This document shows, in pieces, positions 41,398 to 51,504 of a stretch of 64,000 nucleotides of DNA. The notes beneath the pieces were generated by a model that had not been told where the DNA came from, did not search any database, and was given only the letters and a program-made list of their open reading frames with translations. Position numbers and translations under genes: made by a program. The first letter of the stretch is position 1. Every line of letters starts with the position of its first letter. Origin of the DNA: an uncultured Acidobacteriia bacterium (lineage in GTDB: Bacteria; Acidobacteriota; Terriglobia; Bryobacterales; Bryobacteraceae). The stretch lies in the NCBI GenBank assembly GCA_903923395.1, contig CAIXXM010000052.1:1-64000 (forward strand), given 5' to 3'.

Positions 41398-42924
41398 TCA
41401 CCCAAGCGGCCTGGATCGCACGGTACGCGCTGCGGGATTTCCATTCTTCTCCAGCCACTGCACCAGCCGATCCCGCAATTCCCCGGCCCGCCCCTGGTTC
41501 TTCGCCCGCAACGCCGGCGCGCCGATCAAATTCGTCACTTCCCCGGGATCATTCTTCAGATCGAACAATGCATCCTGACTGCGATTTGCAGCGCCAGCAC
41601 CCAGAATCAGCTTCCAGTCCTTCGTCCGCACCATGAAATTCGGCACTTGCGCACCAAACCACTCGGAGACCCGGAAATCCGCCAGACTTGCACCACTGCC
41701 TTCCAGCAGAGGCCGCAAACTGGCTGATTCCGTCCGTGGTGCCTTGACCTCCAGGTAATCGAGAATCGTCGCAAAGAGATCCATGGTGGAAACCGGCGCC
41801 GCAATCCGGGTGCCTGCTTTGATACGCCCCGGCAACCTCATCAACAGAGGCACATGCACGGACTCTTCATAGAACGTCATCTTGGAGCCCATGCCGTGGG
41901 ACCCCATCATCTCGCCGTGATCTGAAGTGAAGATCACCAGCGTGTTGTCCCGCAAACCAAGAGCGTCCAACCGGGCAAGCAAACGCCCGATGTTATCATC
42001 TGCCTCACGCACCATGCCGTAGTAAATCGACAATCCTTCGCGGATGGCTTCCGGGGACTGGTATTTCTTCATCTGCGCCTGCCGGTTGCGGTAGGGCGAC
42101 CACGTCATATCATGTTGAAAATTCTCTGGCAGGGGCATATCTTTTGCGGGATACATCCCCCAATAGGGAGCCACGTTCAAAAAGGGAGGGTGTGGGGGGC
42201 CAATGGAACAGGTGAGGCTGAACGGACCGGCGGCCATGCGGTCGAGGGCATCAATCGTCTCATCCACCGTAAAAGCAGCATGCGCATGTTCCTTCGGAAT
42301 CTGCAGCCAGCCGTAAACCTCCCCTTGGCCGGGTTCTTCGCCCGGATCGGTGATGTGCCCGTCCAGCAGTGCCGGGATATAGGGTCGTTGAAAATCCTTA
42401 CTTAACACCTCACCCGGTCTTAAAGGACGCTTGGGAACATGTTGGTCCAGATAGTCGAGATACTGCCGGTGTTCGGAAGGTGCGCCTTCCACCTTCGCGC
42501 CTGCATAAGGGACTTTATTCTTGTAAGTCGAAGCCAGTTTGTAGGGCGAATGATACTTGCCGTGGTATTCGGTGTTATACCCCGCCGCCGCGAGTACGTT
42601 ATCGAAGGACGGCCCGCAGTCTAGAACCGTGTCTGTTGCTGCGGCATTGCCCGTGACGCCCGTGCCCTGCATACTCTTCCCGGTGAGAATGCTGGTTCGT
42701 GCAGGCACACAGACCGGACAGGGAGTAATTGCATTCTCGAATATTGCACCTTCGCTCGCCAGGCGGTCCAGGTTTGGTGTCTTCAAGATCGAATTGCCGG
42801 CGCAGGAAAGTGCAGAAAAGCGCTGCTGGTCCGTCATGATAACCAGCAGGTTGACGGGCTTTGTGGTGCCGCGTACCAGTGCGGGGGCTCCAAGGGCGGC
42901 GGAGAGAAGTGTTCGTCGGGTCAT
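41398..42924 (-). CDS. Formylglycine-dependent sulfatase (first of four)
   Basis: A 508-residue type I sulfatase with a Tat-like leader (MTRRTLLSAALGAPALVRG). The active-site motif CVPAR starts at Cys72, the residue that is converted to formylglycine. Metal-site motifs are VNLLVIMTDQQR (24-35) and VIFTSDHGEMMGSHGMGSK, and CSIGPPHPPFL supplies a further binding residue. It removes sulfate esters from glycans outside the cytoplasm. The start at 42924 is 10 bases after the second Oar-like receptor gene, so the two form an operon. No formylglycine-generating enzyme is encoded in the window. Confidence 0.92.
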   Translation of the reverse strand: MTRRTLLSAALGAPALVRGTTKPVNLLVIMTDQQRFSALSCAGNSILKTPNLDRLASEGAIFENAITPCPVCVPARTSILTGKSMQGTGVTGNAAATDTVLDCGPSFDNVLAAAGYNTEYHGKYHSPYKLASTYKNKVPYAGAKVEGAPSEHRQYLDYLDQHVPKRPLRPGEVLSKDFQRPYIPALLDGHITDPGEEPGQGEVYGWLQIPKEHAHAAFTVDETIDALDRMAAGPFSLTCSIGPPHPPFLNVAPYWGMYPAKDMPLPENFQHDMTWSPYRNRQAQMKKYQSPEAIREGLSIYYGMVREADDNIGRLLARLDALGLRDNTLVIFTSDHGEMMGSHGMGSKMTFYEESVHVPLLMRLPGRIKAGTRIAAPVSTMDLFATILDYLEVKAPRTESASLRPLLEGSGASLADFRVSEWFGAQVPNFMVRTKDWKLILGAGAANRSQDALFDLKNDPGEVTNLIGAPALRAKNQGRAGELRDRLVQWLEKNGNPAARTVRSRPLG

Positions 42925-42934
42925 TAATGTCCAA

Positions 42935-45900
42935 TCAAAAATCAAAGCGGAAAGCAAACTGCACTTCCCTCATATCTTTGCTGAGTGCCGTAATAACTCC
43001 GGCGGTTGCGTTCGTTACATTAGCATCCGGCAGATCGTAATTCGGATGGTTGAAGGCATTAAAGACCTCCAGGCGGAAGCTCAAGCGTTTCGTCTCCCGA
43101 AAACTGATAGTCTTCGCGAGACTGAGGTCCGCAATTTGGACACCTGGGCCTATTAGGATGTTGCGCCCCGCATTTCCAATACAGGGGGAAGTCCCTTGCG
43201 GCCCGCAAGTCATGGGCGGCTCCGTAAAGGCAGCAGGGTTAAACCAGAGTGAGGGTGAGCGCTGGCTTGCCGGTAAATTGGCCTGGACGCCATAAACAAC
43301 ATTGGGCCGTGTGGCTGCCAGACCCGTGTTGTTGATGATGGGGGTGAAGCGGCGCCCTGTGTATCCGGTCCAAATGCCGGAAAGCCGCCAGTCGCCCACA
43401 ATAGAATTTACCCACCGCGGCCCGGACGCCAGCCAGAGTTGCCCCCGTCCAAATGGCAGCTGGTACGAGGCATTGGCGTGGACCGTATGCCGGCGGACAT
43501 AGTCGCTGTCGGCGCGGTCACGGCCCAGATTCTGTACATCGAGTGCGCTGATGCTGAGCGCTGTTCCGACGTCATCCAGACCCTTGGCCCACGTCCAGTT
43601 CAACTCCATCTGCAACCCCCGTGCCAGCCTTCGTCTGACGATAGTTTGCATCGAATGATAAGTGGAGTCGGCATTGCTCGTCCGTTCTGAGATGGCAGCG
43701 GTCCCGTAAGTGCTTTGCAGCGGATAGTATGTCGCACCAGTCGTGCTGCTGACCTGCTGCTGATTCGCGTTATAAGCGCGGAACAGATGCGTGCCCTTGT
43801 TGCCCACATAACCCAGACTGACAACAAAGCCCAGCCCGACTTCCCGCTCCAGAGCAAGATTCCATTGCTGGTTATTTGCCAGGCGGAAATTCGATTGGAT
43901 GCCGGAGGGCGAAAGACTGGCTCCCGCACTGCCCGCGAAGGGATTGGCCAGCGTAATTGCCGGTACACCATTCTTAATCGCGTTCGAGTAAGTGAGGGTG
44001 CCGCTGAAAGGTGGATTCGTTCCCAGTACCTGCAGCAGATTCTGTATCGGATAAGGGCTGTAAAACATGCCGTATCCGCCACGCAGCACAAAGGCATGCT
44101 GCCCCGGCAGCGTATAGGCGAAGCCGAAGCGCGGGCCCAGGTTGACATTCTGTGCCTGGAGCAGTGTTCCAGGTGCAAAGCCTGCCTGCTTGTCGCTAAG
44201 AATAGGGAACGGCAACTGGCCGGACGCGTTCGCCAGCTTGCTGATCAAGAGTGGCGAGTACTGCGACACAGGCAACACGCCGTTGTCGGAGGCAATGACC
44301 ATGGCGGAAGTTACGGGATCAAAAAGCGCGATGCGATTCTTCAACTCCGCCGGGTAAGGGGACATTTCATTCCGCAGTCCGATGCTGACCGTCAGGTTGC
44401 GGCTCACTCGCCAGTCATCCTGTAAGTAACTGGCAAAGCTGCGGCGCTGCAGTACGAATGAGGGTGCCGAGATGTTTTGCACGGCACTCGCGGGCAGGCC
44501 CAGCAGAAAACTCGCAAAGCTGTAGCCTGTGGAAGTCGCTGTTGTGTTGCCCGTGAAAGTAATGCTGCCTGCCGATGCAGGCTGCAGAATCGCCGGCAGA
44601 ATCTCGCGCCGGTAGTCAAAACCAAGCTTGATGCTATGACTTCCCCGCACCAAGGTGAGCGCATCGGAAAAGTCCATTAACTCGCTGCCCTGATTCACTG
44701 TGGAGTAGGCATTGCTGTTGTTGTAATTCAACCGTGTGAGCGCATCGTTTCCTGTGAAGATAATCGCGGGCAACGGCATGCGGATATCAACAGCAGGTTC
44801 CAGGCCCTGTATACCCGCCTGCTGGCCTGTGGGAAGTCCATTCGGCAGATAGGTGTTCACCACATGGTACCCGGTATAGCCGACCCGCAATTCATTCACG
44901 ATGGAAGGGGAAAGCACCGCGGTATAGCCGAGGCTCGCGTTATCGCTGTAACTTAGCGTGTCGATCTGGCTGGGATTGGCCAGTAAGTTTGGTCCCACTG
45001 TGCCGCTGTTGGCCTGTGTGAAGCGCAGAGAAAGAATCTGTCCGCGTGGCAGAGTTTGGTCCATGCGGATGGTGAACTGATCCCCGTTCGTCAGCGTCGC
45101 CTGGTTGGAGACGAAGTTATTATTGAAGCCCGGGCTTGTGGGGGAGGCCCAGTAGGGCCGGAGCGCAATCGCCACAGGGCTGAAGCGCGACGGCGGAATC
45201 AAATTATTCGGGAAGGTGGCGGCGCTGAGCGGGTCCTTGATGGTGATTTTCCTCGCAAGCAGCGATGAAAAGTCGCCGTTCCAAAATGCATCGAGCGGCA
45301 TGCTTGCGATAACGGGCGCCCCTTGGGTTTGGCGGTTACCCTCATAGTTTCCAAAGAAAAAGGTCTTGTTGTGTCTGACTGGTCCGCCGATGGACCCGCC
45401 AAACTGGTTCCGGTCGAACGGCAGGATGACGCCAGGATTGAACGGGTTGGTCGCCTGCAGCGCATTGCCGCGGTGATATTCAAAGGCGCTGCCGTGGAAC
45501 GTATTTTCACCGCTGCGGGTAACAATAGTGACGTGCGTTCCCGCTTCTCCATACTCCGCAGGAGCCGCGCCAGAGGTGACCTTAAACTCACGGATCACAT
45601 CGACGGAGACCGCTGAAGCGGAGGTGCCGGTGAAGGGGTTCTGGTTGGATACACCGTCCAACTGATAGCCATTCCCGTAGGCCCTGTTGCCATTCAATGC
45701 CGCCGCTCCGAAATCCAACCCGGTGCCTGCGTTGTCCACTGCCCCGGCAGACAGCAGCACCAGTTGGTTGAAGTCGCGCGAATTCAATGGCAGCGCCTCA
45801 ATCTGCGACCGCGAGATAGTGGCTTCCACTGAGGGCGAATCCGACACAATTGCCGCGCTCGATGCGGAGACCACCACGATTTCTTTCTTCTGGCTGGCTA

Positions 45901-46231
45901 CCTCCAGTTTGATATCCAGGGTCTGCATCGAAGCCACTTCAACGGAGATCTTTTCGATGCGTTCACTTCGGAACCCTGCCGCCTCCGCTGTCACGCTGTA
46001 AGTCCCAGGCGGAAGCGGATAAAGTACATATCCTCCCGATGAACCCGTTCGCCCCGTCATCACAGCACCGGTTTCCACATTCGTCGCAATGATGGAACCA
46101 TCTGGTATCAACGCGCCACTGCTGTCAAGAAGAGACCCCGTAATGCGCCCCGCCGAGGTCTGCGATAGCGCTGGTGGCGGACCGAACACACTTAGTGTGG
46201 CAGCGGTGATGAGGATAAGGTGGAAGCGCAT
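42935..46231 (-). CDS. Oar-like TonB-dependent outer-membrane receptor (second of three)
   Basis: A 1098-residue protein with signal peptide (MRFHLILITAATLSVFGPPPALS) and a carboxypeptidase-regulatory-like domain (AGRITGSLLDSSGALIPDGS through GFRSERIEKI). Then come the plug motifs LPLNSRDFNQLVLLSAGAVDNAG and ENTFHGSAFEYHRGN, and a large barrel ending FRFDF. It probably imports the glycan or oligosaccharide that the downstream sulfatase acts on. The gap before the gene contains the dyad CTATCGCT/GGGATAG (on the minus strand), but no clear ribosome-binding site. Confidence 0.88.
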   Translation of the reverse strand: MRFHLILITAATLSVFGPPPALSQTSAGRITGSLLDSSGALIPDGSIIATNVETGAVMTGRTGSSGGYVLYPLPPGTYSVTAEAAGFRSERIEKISVEVASMQTLDIKLEVASQKKEIVVVSASSAAIVSDSPSVEATISRSQIEALPLNSRDFNQLVLLSAGAVDNAGTGLDFGAAALNGNRAYGNGYQLDGVSNQNPFTGTSASAVSVDVIREFKVTSGAAPAEYGEAGTHVTIVTRSGENTFHGSAFEYHRGNALQATNPFNPGVILPFDRNQFGGSIGGPVRHNKTFFFGNYEGNRQTQGAPVIASMPLDAFWNGDFSSLLARKITIKDPLSAATFPNNLIPPSRFSPVAIALRPYWASPTSPGFNNNFVSNQATLTNGDQFTIRMDQTLPRGQILSLRFTQANSGTVGPNLLANPSQIDTLSYSDNASLGYTAVLSPSIVNELRVGYTGYHVVNTYLPNGLPTGQQAGIQGLEPAVDIRMPLPAIIFTGNDALTRLNYNNSNAYSTVNQGSELMDFSDALTLVRGSHSIKLGFDYRREILPAILQPASAGSITFTGNTTATSTGYSFASFLLGLPASAVQNISAPSFVLQRRSFASYLQDDWRVSRNLTVSIGLRNEMSPYPAELKNRIALFDPVTSAMVIASDNGVLPVSQYSPLLISKLANASGQLPFPILSDKQAGFAPGTLLQAQNVNLGPRFGFAYTLPGQHAFVLRGGYGMFYSPYPIQNLLQVLGTNPPFSGTLTYSNAIKNGVPAITLANPFAGSAGASLSPSGIQSNFRLANNQQWNLALEREVGLGFVVSLGYVGNKGTHLFRAYNANQQQVSSTTGATYYPLQSTYGTAAISERTSNADSTYHSMQTIVRRRLARGLQMELNWTWAKGLDDVGTALSISALDVQNLGRDRADSDYVRRHTVHANASYQLPFGRGQLWLASGPRWVNSIVGDWRLSGIWTGYTGRRFTPIINNTGLAATRPNVVYGVQANLPASQRSPSLWFNPAAFTEPPMTCGPQGTSPCIGNAGRNILIGPGVQIADLSLAKTISFRETKRLSFRLEVFNAFNHPNYDLPDANVTNATAGVITALSKDMREVQFAFRFDF

Positions 46232-46279
46232 CGGGTTCCTATGCTATCCCATTAGCGATAGCGAAAACTAGCGGCACTC

Positions 46280-47155
46280 TCAGGGAACAACCTGGCGGAC
46301 TTTTACCTCGGTCGCCGTCGGAAAATCCGGCGGGACCGGCAGCGTCACCTTGCCCGTTGCTGCCCACTCGGCACCGCGCTGCAGAGTCACGATGAATCCC
46401 ACATCCTGCATGGCCGCGACATCATGTCCCAGGGTTGTATGGAACACTCTCCCCTTGCCATATTGGATCGACATCAGCATGGGTTCCTGCTCTCCAGTGC
46501 CGCGGTTTTCCGGGTCTGAGAAAGCCGTTCCGAGGATCGTCAGATTCTGCGCTGGACCACATAGATGGTTATATAGTTCATCCGCGGCATGCATCCATAC
46601 CGGCGGCAGACCCTTGGCCACCGGATGTTCCGGATCACGCATGGTTACCGCGAAGGGCTTACGGGCACCGTGGCGTCCGCACGGACCCTCATCCGTATCC
46701 ATCACCTGCCGGCCATCACGCCAGCGCGCCATCGGTGTTCCGGGACCAGACTGCCGGCCACCCCAGCCTCCCACGGCCAGCATCTCCTGATAACCAGTCC
46801 ACTTACGAAATGCGTTGTCCGCAGCGTGGACGGCCACCAACCCGCCGCCCTGTTTCACCCACTTCTCAAACGCGGCGTTCACTTCCGCAGGCCACGCTTC
46901 GCCATTGTAATTCGAAACCACCAGCGAGTAAGTGGAAAAGTCCGGGTGGAAGGTGCTCATGTCACCGCCCTTCGCTGGACTGGTGGCAACGTCGACTTTA
47001 AACTTCCCGCTATCTTCCAGAATCTTCTTAAGCACCGGTGTGGTCTGCTGCCACGCATGATTGTTCTGGCCGTCGATGATCAATGCTTTGGTCTGCGCCC
47101 CGCACGTGGTCGCGACAGCGAGCAGGAGCAGAGCCGTTCCTCTTAGATATCCCAT
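46280..47155 (-). CDS. Exported ThuA-domain protein
   Basis: A 291-residue protein with a signal peptide (MGYLRGTALLLLAVATTCGA). The ThuA fold, a class I glutamine-amidotransferase-like domain, covers the rest: ALIIDGQNNHAWQQTTPVLKKIL, YSLVVSNYNGEAWP, and WVKQGGGLVAVHAADNAF near the nucleophile-elbow position, with GKGRVFHTTLGHD near the end. ThuA members are linked to trehalose, 3-keto-sugar and other glycoside pathways in many soil bacteria. It is the last gene of a five-gene run; its start lies 13 bases inside the upstream sulfatase gene. GGAG stands ten bases before the ATG. Confidence 0.83.
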   Translation of the reverse strand: MGYLRGTALLLLAVATTCGAQTKALIIDGQNNHAWQQTTPVLKKILEDSGKFKVDVATSPAKGGDMSTFHPDFSTYSLVVSNYNGEAWPAEVNAAFEKWVKQGGGLVAVHAADNAFRKWTGYQEMLAVGGWGGRQSGPGTPMARWRDGRQVMDTDEGPCGRHGARKPFAVTMRDPEHPVAKGLPPVWMHAADELYNHLCGPAQNLTILGTAFSDPENRGTGEQEPMLMSIQYGKGRVFHTTLGHDVAAMQDVGFIVTLQRGAEWAATGKVTLPVPPDFPTATEVKVRQVVP

Positions 47156-48540
47156 ATTAGTGATTCTCCATTGAAGGTGGCCTTATGTTTGCGCGGCTTA
47201 AAGATCGGCGGGATCATGTTGGAGTTCCATTCGCTCCATGCCCCCCTTATTTCTTTCAGTACATCGGGCTGCTGTGCGGACAAGTCCTTCGTCTCCCCGG
47301 GGTCGGCGGAGAGATCGTATAACTTGACATGATCCGGACCGCATTCCACCAGCTTCCAGCGGCCCATTACTGCCGCGTGTCCCGTCCCCGCGCGCCAGAA
47401 GAGTACATCGTGGGGCAGGTGAGCATTCTTGCCATTCAGGAACGGTACTAAATCCACACCATCGAACTTGACTCCAGCCGGGAGTGGAATGCCAACTGCT
47501 GCCATGACGGTGGGCAGAATGTCCCGGGAAACGACGGGGTGCGTGTAGACCTTGCCCGCCGGTATCTTCCCCGGCCATCTAACCGCAAAAGGCACTCGGA
47601 CTCCACCTTCATAGTAAGTGAACTTGGAGCCGTTCAAGACGCCATTACTCCCCGCACCTTGCGAAAGCGGCGAGCCATTGTCACTGAGGAAGAAGACCAG
47701 AGTATCCTCCTCCAGTTTGTAAGTACGAAGGCGCTCAAGCACAGCTCCCACTGCGTCATCCATTGCAGATGCCATTGCCGCGAGCATCCGCCGCCGTGGA
47801 TTCTTCACATTCGGGAACCGTTCCCAGTAGCGTTCCACCGTCTGCAGCGGACCGTGTACGGAATTCACCGCCATATACAGAAAGAACGGTTGATTCCGGT
47901 TCTTGTCAATGAACGCACACGCTTCCTCGCGGAAGGCATCGGTAAGGTGACGCGTCTCCTGTATCTCCTCTTTCCCGCGATACATCGGATGATGGCGTTC
48001 CGGCACACCATCCCCATCCAGGACGCGGGCATCCTTCGTGCCGGGGAGCACGTACTCGTCAGCGCCTTCCAGAAAGCCGAAGTACTCATCAAAGCCATGG
48101 TCCTGCGGCATATATCCATCCACTGAACCCAGGTGCCACTTACCCACCATACCGGTGCGATACCCCGCCGGCCTAAGATATTCCGCCAGTGTTGTTTCAG
48201 TCTTCGGCAGCCCGAATACAGCTCCTGTTACCCCGCCCTGGGAGGAGTTGAACTCATGCCCGAAGCGTTGTTGATAGCGGCCAGTGAGGAGCGCTGCCCG
48301 CGAAGGGCTGCAAACCGCGCACGAAACATAGCCCTCCGTGCACTTGGTCCCGCCCGCTACGAAGGAATCGATGTGCGGCGTTGCCACATCTTTACCCCCG
48401 AAACAACCCAGATCGCCAATCCCCAGATCATCCGCCAGAATCACGATGATGTTAGGTTTTCGCGCCGCCGGCCGCCGCTGCTGGCCCGCGAGCGAACCAG
48501 CGGCCAGCACTTGGAGAGCACTGCGCCTTGTGATCCTCAC
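47143..48540 (-). CDS. Formylglycine-dependent sulfatase (second of four)
   Basis: A 465-residue sulfatase with a twin-arginine leader (MRITRRSALQVLAAGSLAG). Cys77 in CSPSRAALLTG is the formylglycine site. Metal and sulfate-binding motifs are PNIIVILADDLGIGDLG, GMVGKWHLG, VFFLSDNGSP and LYMAVNSVHGP. I chose the GTG at 48540 because it overlaps the TGA of the upstream MocA gene as GTGA, and it puts the Arg pair at the N-terminus. A TTG at 48555 would add five residues. It overlaps ThuA downstream. Confidence 0.92.
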   Translation of the reverse strand: MRITRRSALQVLAAGSLAGQQRRPAARKPNIIVILADDLGIGDLGCFGGKDVATPHIDSFVAGGTKCTEGYVSCAVCSPSRAALLTGRYQQRFGHEFNSSQGGVTGAVFGLPKTETTLAEYLRPAGYRTGMVGKWHLGSVDGYMPQDHGFDEYFGFLEGADEYVLPGTKDARVLDGDGVPERHHPMYRGKEEIQETRHLTDAFREEACAFIDKNRNQPFFLYMAVNSVHGPLQTVERYWERFPNVKNPRRRMLAAMASAMDDAVGAVLERLRTYKLEEDTLVFFLSDNGSPLSQGAGSNGVLNGSKFTYYEGGVRVPFAVRWPGKIPAGKVYTHPVVSRDILPTVMAAVGIPLPAGVKFDGVDLVPFLNGKNAHLPHDVLFWRAGTGHAAVMGRWKLVECGPDHVKLYDLSADPGETKDLSAQQPDVLKEIRGAWSEWNSNMIPPIFKPRKHKATFNGESLIWDI

Positions 48541-50024
48541 AGCTTCAGTTCCCAACCCTTCCTGATATTCGGACGCAGATACTTATTGGCCTCCGTATTG
48601 TTGGTGAACTGCATCTTCTTAGCGTCCCACAGGAGTTTAGTATTAGGCACACGCAACGCCACCGCACCCAGAATGAGCCACTCAATGTAGGGAACCGAAA
48701 TGTCGAAATTCGAACAACCCGGCGCACCGCCCTTGACCGCCCGCACCCAATCCTGCTGGTGATTCACGCTGCGCGGCAGTATCTGCGGTGGCAGAACATA
48801 CTCAGCCCAGCGCGCCGCCGGCAGCAGCCAAACGCCTTCGCCTCTTGTTACCGTTGCCATCGCACCCTTGTTACCGACAAAGAGGCTGCCGTTTCCGGGA
48901 CGCTTGGTCCGGTCCACCGGCTGCCCCACCTTGTCGGGACGTTTCGGTGCCGCAGGTGCTGCAAGACGTTCGCCGCGAACACCAGGGTCCGGTGGAGCGT
49001 AGCGGCCGCGCTCCGCAAGATTATTGGGGACAGGGAACAGCGGTTCTTCTGGAGCCATGCCAGCCGGATAAGGTACATCGCCGCGCAGATTCATGTAGAC
49101 ATTGATGGTGACCGGCGGCATGCCCCCGCGCTCTGGAAACTCATACTTCAACTGCGCGCTTTCAGGCCATACGTAGTCGTTCTTGCCGGTAAGTTGTATA
49201 CATTCCACGCTGGTCGGCGGAGCGAGGTGTAGTTGCAGCGCCAGATTGGCGGGTCCAAGGCAATGCACAATCCAGTCGCCCAGTGAACCGCCGCCGCTGA
49301 AATCCTGCCAAGCTCTCCACTTGCTGAACATATTCTCGTTGTATTGCCGCGAGGCCGCCGTCGTCAGCCAAAGATCCCAGTCGAGCGCGCCAGGAATCGG
49401 ATCAACAGGCGGCGCGCCTTCCACCAGAAAGTGGCCACCATAGATACCGCCAGTCCACGCATGGACTTCCCTAACTTCACCGATCGCGCCGGACCACAGG
49501 ATCTCCGCGCAGGTCCGCGTTCCTTCATGTGAGTAACCCTGGTTACCCATCTGGGTGGCCACGTTGTACTTATGTGCCGCATCGCGCAGCAGCCGCGCTT
49601 CCCATACCGTACGCGTTAGCGGCTTCTCGCAATAAACATGCTTGCCTGCCTGCATGGCGGCCAGCGCGATGGGCGTGTGCGAATGGTCGGGCGTGCCGAT
49701 CACGACGCCATCGATATTCTTTTCCTTCTCCAGCAAGACGCGGAAATCCTTGTATTTCGTTGCCTTCGGATACTTCGCAAAGGTCTTCGCCGCGTAGTCC
49801 TGGTGCACATCACACAGGGCCACAATGTTCTCGCTCACCGCCATCGGCGTAAGATCCGCGGCACCGCGGTTCCCGACGCCAATTCCGGCAATGTTCAATT
49901 TGTTCAAGACACTTTTGTAACCAAGCGCCTTCAGGGACTGTGCGCTCCCGAAGCCTCCTGTGGGAACCACTCCGGCAAGAATACTTCCGAAGAAAAAATA
50001 CCGTCTGGAAATGCCGTTGTTCAT
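48537..50024 (-). CDS. Exported Gfo/Idh/MocA-family oxidoreductase
   Basis: A 495-residue NAD(P)-dependent dehydrogenase with a Tat-type leader (ISRRYFFFGSILAGVVPTG). The Rossmann motif is GVGNRG (49-54), the family motif EKP is at 133-135 in YCEKPLTRTVWEA, and TPDHSHTPIA follows the fourth strand. Typical members oxidise or reduce sugar hydroxyls, sometimes as partners of 3-keto-glycoside pathways. AGGAGG lies 7 bases before the ATG. It sits between two sulfatases in a tight operon. The substrate cannot be deduced. Confidence 0.87.
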   Translation of the reverse strand: MNNGISRRYFFFGSILAGVVPTGGFGSAQSLKALGYKSVLNKLNIAGIGVGNRGAADLTPMAVSENIVALCDVHQDYAAKTFAKYPKATKYKDFRVLLEKEKNIDGVVIGTPDHSHTPIALAAMQAGKHVYCEKPLTRTVWEARLLRDAAHKYNVATQMGNQGYSHEGTRTCAEILWSGAIGEVREVHAWTGGIYGGHFLVEGAPPVDPIPGALDWDLWLTTAASRQYNENMFSKWRAWQDFSGGGSLGDWIVHCLGPANLALQLHLAPPTSVECIQLTGKNDYVWPESAQLKYEFPERGGMPPVTINVYMNLRGDVPYPAGMAPEEPLFPVPNNLAERGRYAPPDPGVRGERLAAPAAPKRPDKVGQPVDRTKRPGNGSLFVGNKGAMATVTRGEGVWLLPAARWAEYVLPPQILPRSVNHQQDWVRAVKGGAPGCSNFDISVPYIEWLILGAVALRVPNTKLLWDAKKMQFTNNTEANKYLRPNIRKGWELKL

Positions 50025-50039
50025 CTCGTTGCCTCCTGC

Positions 50040-51500
50040 TTATTTCTTTGTCGAGTAGCCCTGAGCCCGCTGTGTGCTCAGCAGATCCTGCATTTTAGCC
50101 GCGATGTCCCGGTGCTCGTCGATTACGTTCTTCTGTTCCTTGGGATCGTCTTTCACGTTATAGAGCTGCTGCGTCATTTCGCCAGCCCGCGCCTTCGGTA
50201 CTTTGTCAACTGGCTTGGCGGGTTTTCCCTCCACATACTTCCAGTCCCCCTGCCGCATGGCGAAGATACCATCCGCGCTGTGGCTGACCATTGAATCCCG
50301 CACCGGTTGTGGAAGCTTCTTGCCGAGGAAAGTGTGCAGAACGTTCAGACTATCTTCGCCGGACCCTTCCTTCGATACGAATGGCTTCTCCACAACCGCT
50401 GAAATAGTTGCGAGCATGTCCGCCAGGTTGATGGTTTCGTCGCAGGTCGTCCCCGCCGGAGCCTTGCCCGGCCACCGAACCATGAACGGCACGCGGAAGC
50501 CGCCTTGATAGACGCCATGCTTGCCGCCACGCCAATCACCGTTCACATGCAGTCCTGCCCGATAGGCCACGGCTTCCGCCCGGTCTCCCGCGGTCATGAA
50601 CACACCGCCGTTGTCGCTGGTGACGATCAACAGGGTATCCTGCGCCAGTTTCTTGTCATCCAGCGCTTTCAGTACACGGCCCACCGAGTAATCCAAATCA
50701 TGAATCCAGTCGCCATAAGGTCCGGCGGCGCTGCTGCCCTTCGTCCGCTTCGAAGGAGTTACCGGCTCATGCACGGCAACCGGCGTGAAGTACAGGAAGA
50801 AAGGAGTCTGTGGCGATTGTTTCCCGAGCCATTCCACGGCATGGTCCGTAAGAACGTCCATTACTTCATCATCCACACGCTGTGGCGCATCAATTCCCAG
50901 GAAGGGGCGTCCGTAGGGGTTATTACCAACCGGCTTGATCTCCTTCGACCGCAAGCCCGCGACTTGATGGTTCTCCACATAGACGCCGGATGCGTCGCCG
51001 TGATTTTGCGGCACGCCAAAGTGATAGTCAAAGCCTAACTCCAGGGGACCGGGCTTCAATTCCTGCGTGAAGTCCGTCTTGCCGCCCCCGTAACCCAGAT
51101 GCCACTTCCCGATCGCTGCTGTGTTATATCCTTCGCCTTTGAGTACCGAGGAAATCGTGGTTCTCGTCATCTCAATATGAAGCGGCGCATTCGTCGGGAG
51201 GACTTCGAATTTCAGAGAAGTCCGCCAGCAGTAACGGCCGGTCATCAAGGCGTAACGCGAGGGGCTGCATACAGACGATGGCGTATTGGCATCTGTAAAG
51301 CGAATCCCTTCCTTCGCGATCCTGTCCAGATTGGGTGTTCGGATGAGCTTCGGATCCGCCCCATTGCAGTTCAAGCTTCCGTAACCGAAATCATCGGCCA
51401 GGATGATGACGATATTCGGCTTCTTTGTGGCTGCCTGTAGGTTGAGCGCGGGTATCGCGGCTGAAGCGGCAGTCGTGCGGAGAAATTCTCGTCTATTCAT
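50040..51500 (-). CDS. Formylglycine-dependent sulfatase (third of four)
   Basis: A 486-residue sulfatase with an export leader (MNRREFLRTTAASAAIPALN). Cys78 in CSPSRYALMTG is the predicted formylglycine. KPNIVIILADDFGYGSLNCNG, AIGKWHLGYGG and LIVTSDNGGVF provide the metal and sulfate ligands, and FFLYFTPVAVHEPVTP another. The set resembles exo-acting arylsulfatase A-like enzymes. The start is only 4 bases after the stop of the third Oar-like receptor, with no strong ribosome-binding site, which suggests reinitiation. A MocA gene follows after 15 bases. Confidence 0.92.
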   Translation of the reverse strand: MNRREFLRTTAASAAIPALNLQAATKKPNIVIILADDFGYGSLNCNGADPKLIRTPNLDRIAKEGIRFTDANTPSSVCSPSRYALMTGRYCWRTSLKFEVLPTNAPLHIEMTRTTISSVLKGEGYNTAAIGKWHLGYGGGKTDFTQELKPGPLELGFDYHFGVPQNHGDASGVYVENHQVAGLRSKEIKPVGNNPYGRPFLGIDAPQRVDDEVMDVLTDHAVEWLGKQSPQTPFFLYFTPVAVHEPVTPSKRTKGSSAAGPYGDWIHDLDYSVGRVLKALDDKKLAQDTLLIVTSDNGGVFMTAGDRAEAVAYRAGLHVNGDWRGGKHGVYQGGFRVPFMVRWPGKAPAGTTCDETINLADMLATISAVVEKPFVSKEGSGEDSLNVLHTFLGKKLPQPVRDSMVSHSADGIFAMRQGDWKYVEGKPAKPVDKVPKARAGEMTQQLYNVKDDPKEQKNVIDEHRDIAAKMQDLLSTQRAQGYSTKK

Positions 51501-51504
51501 AATC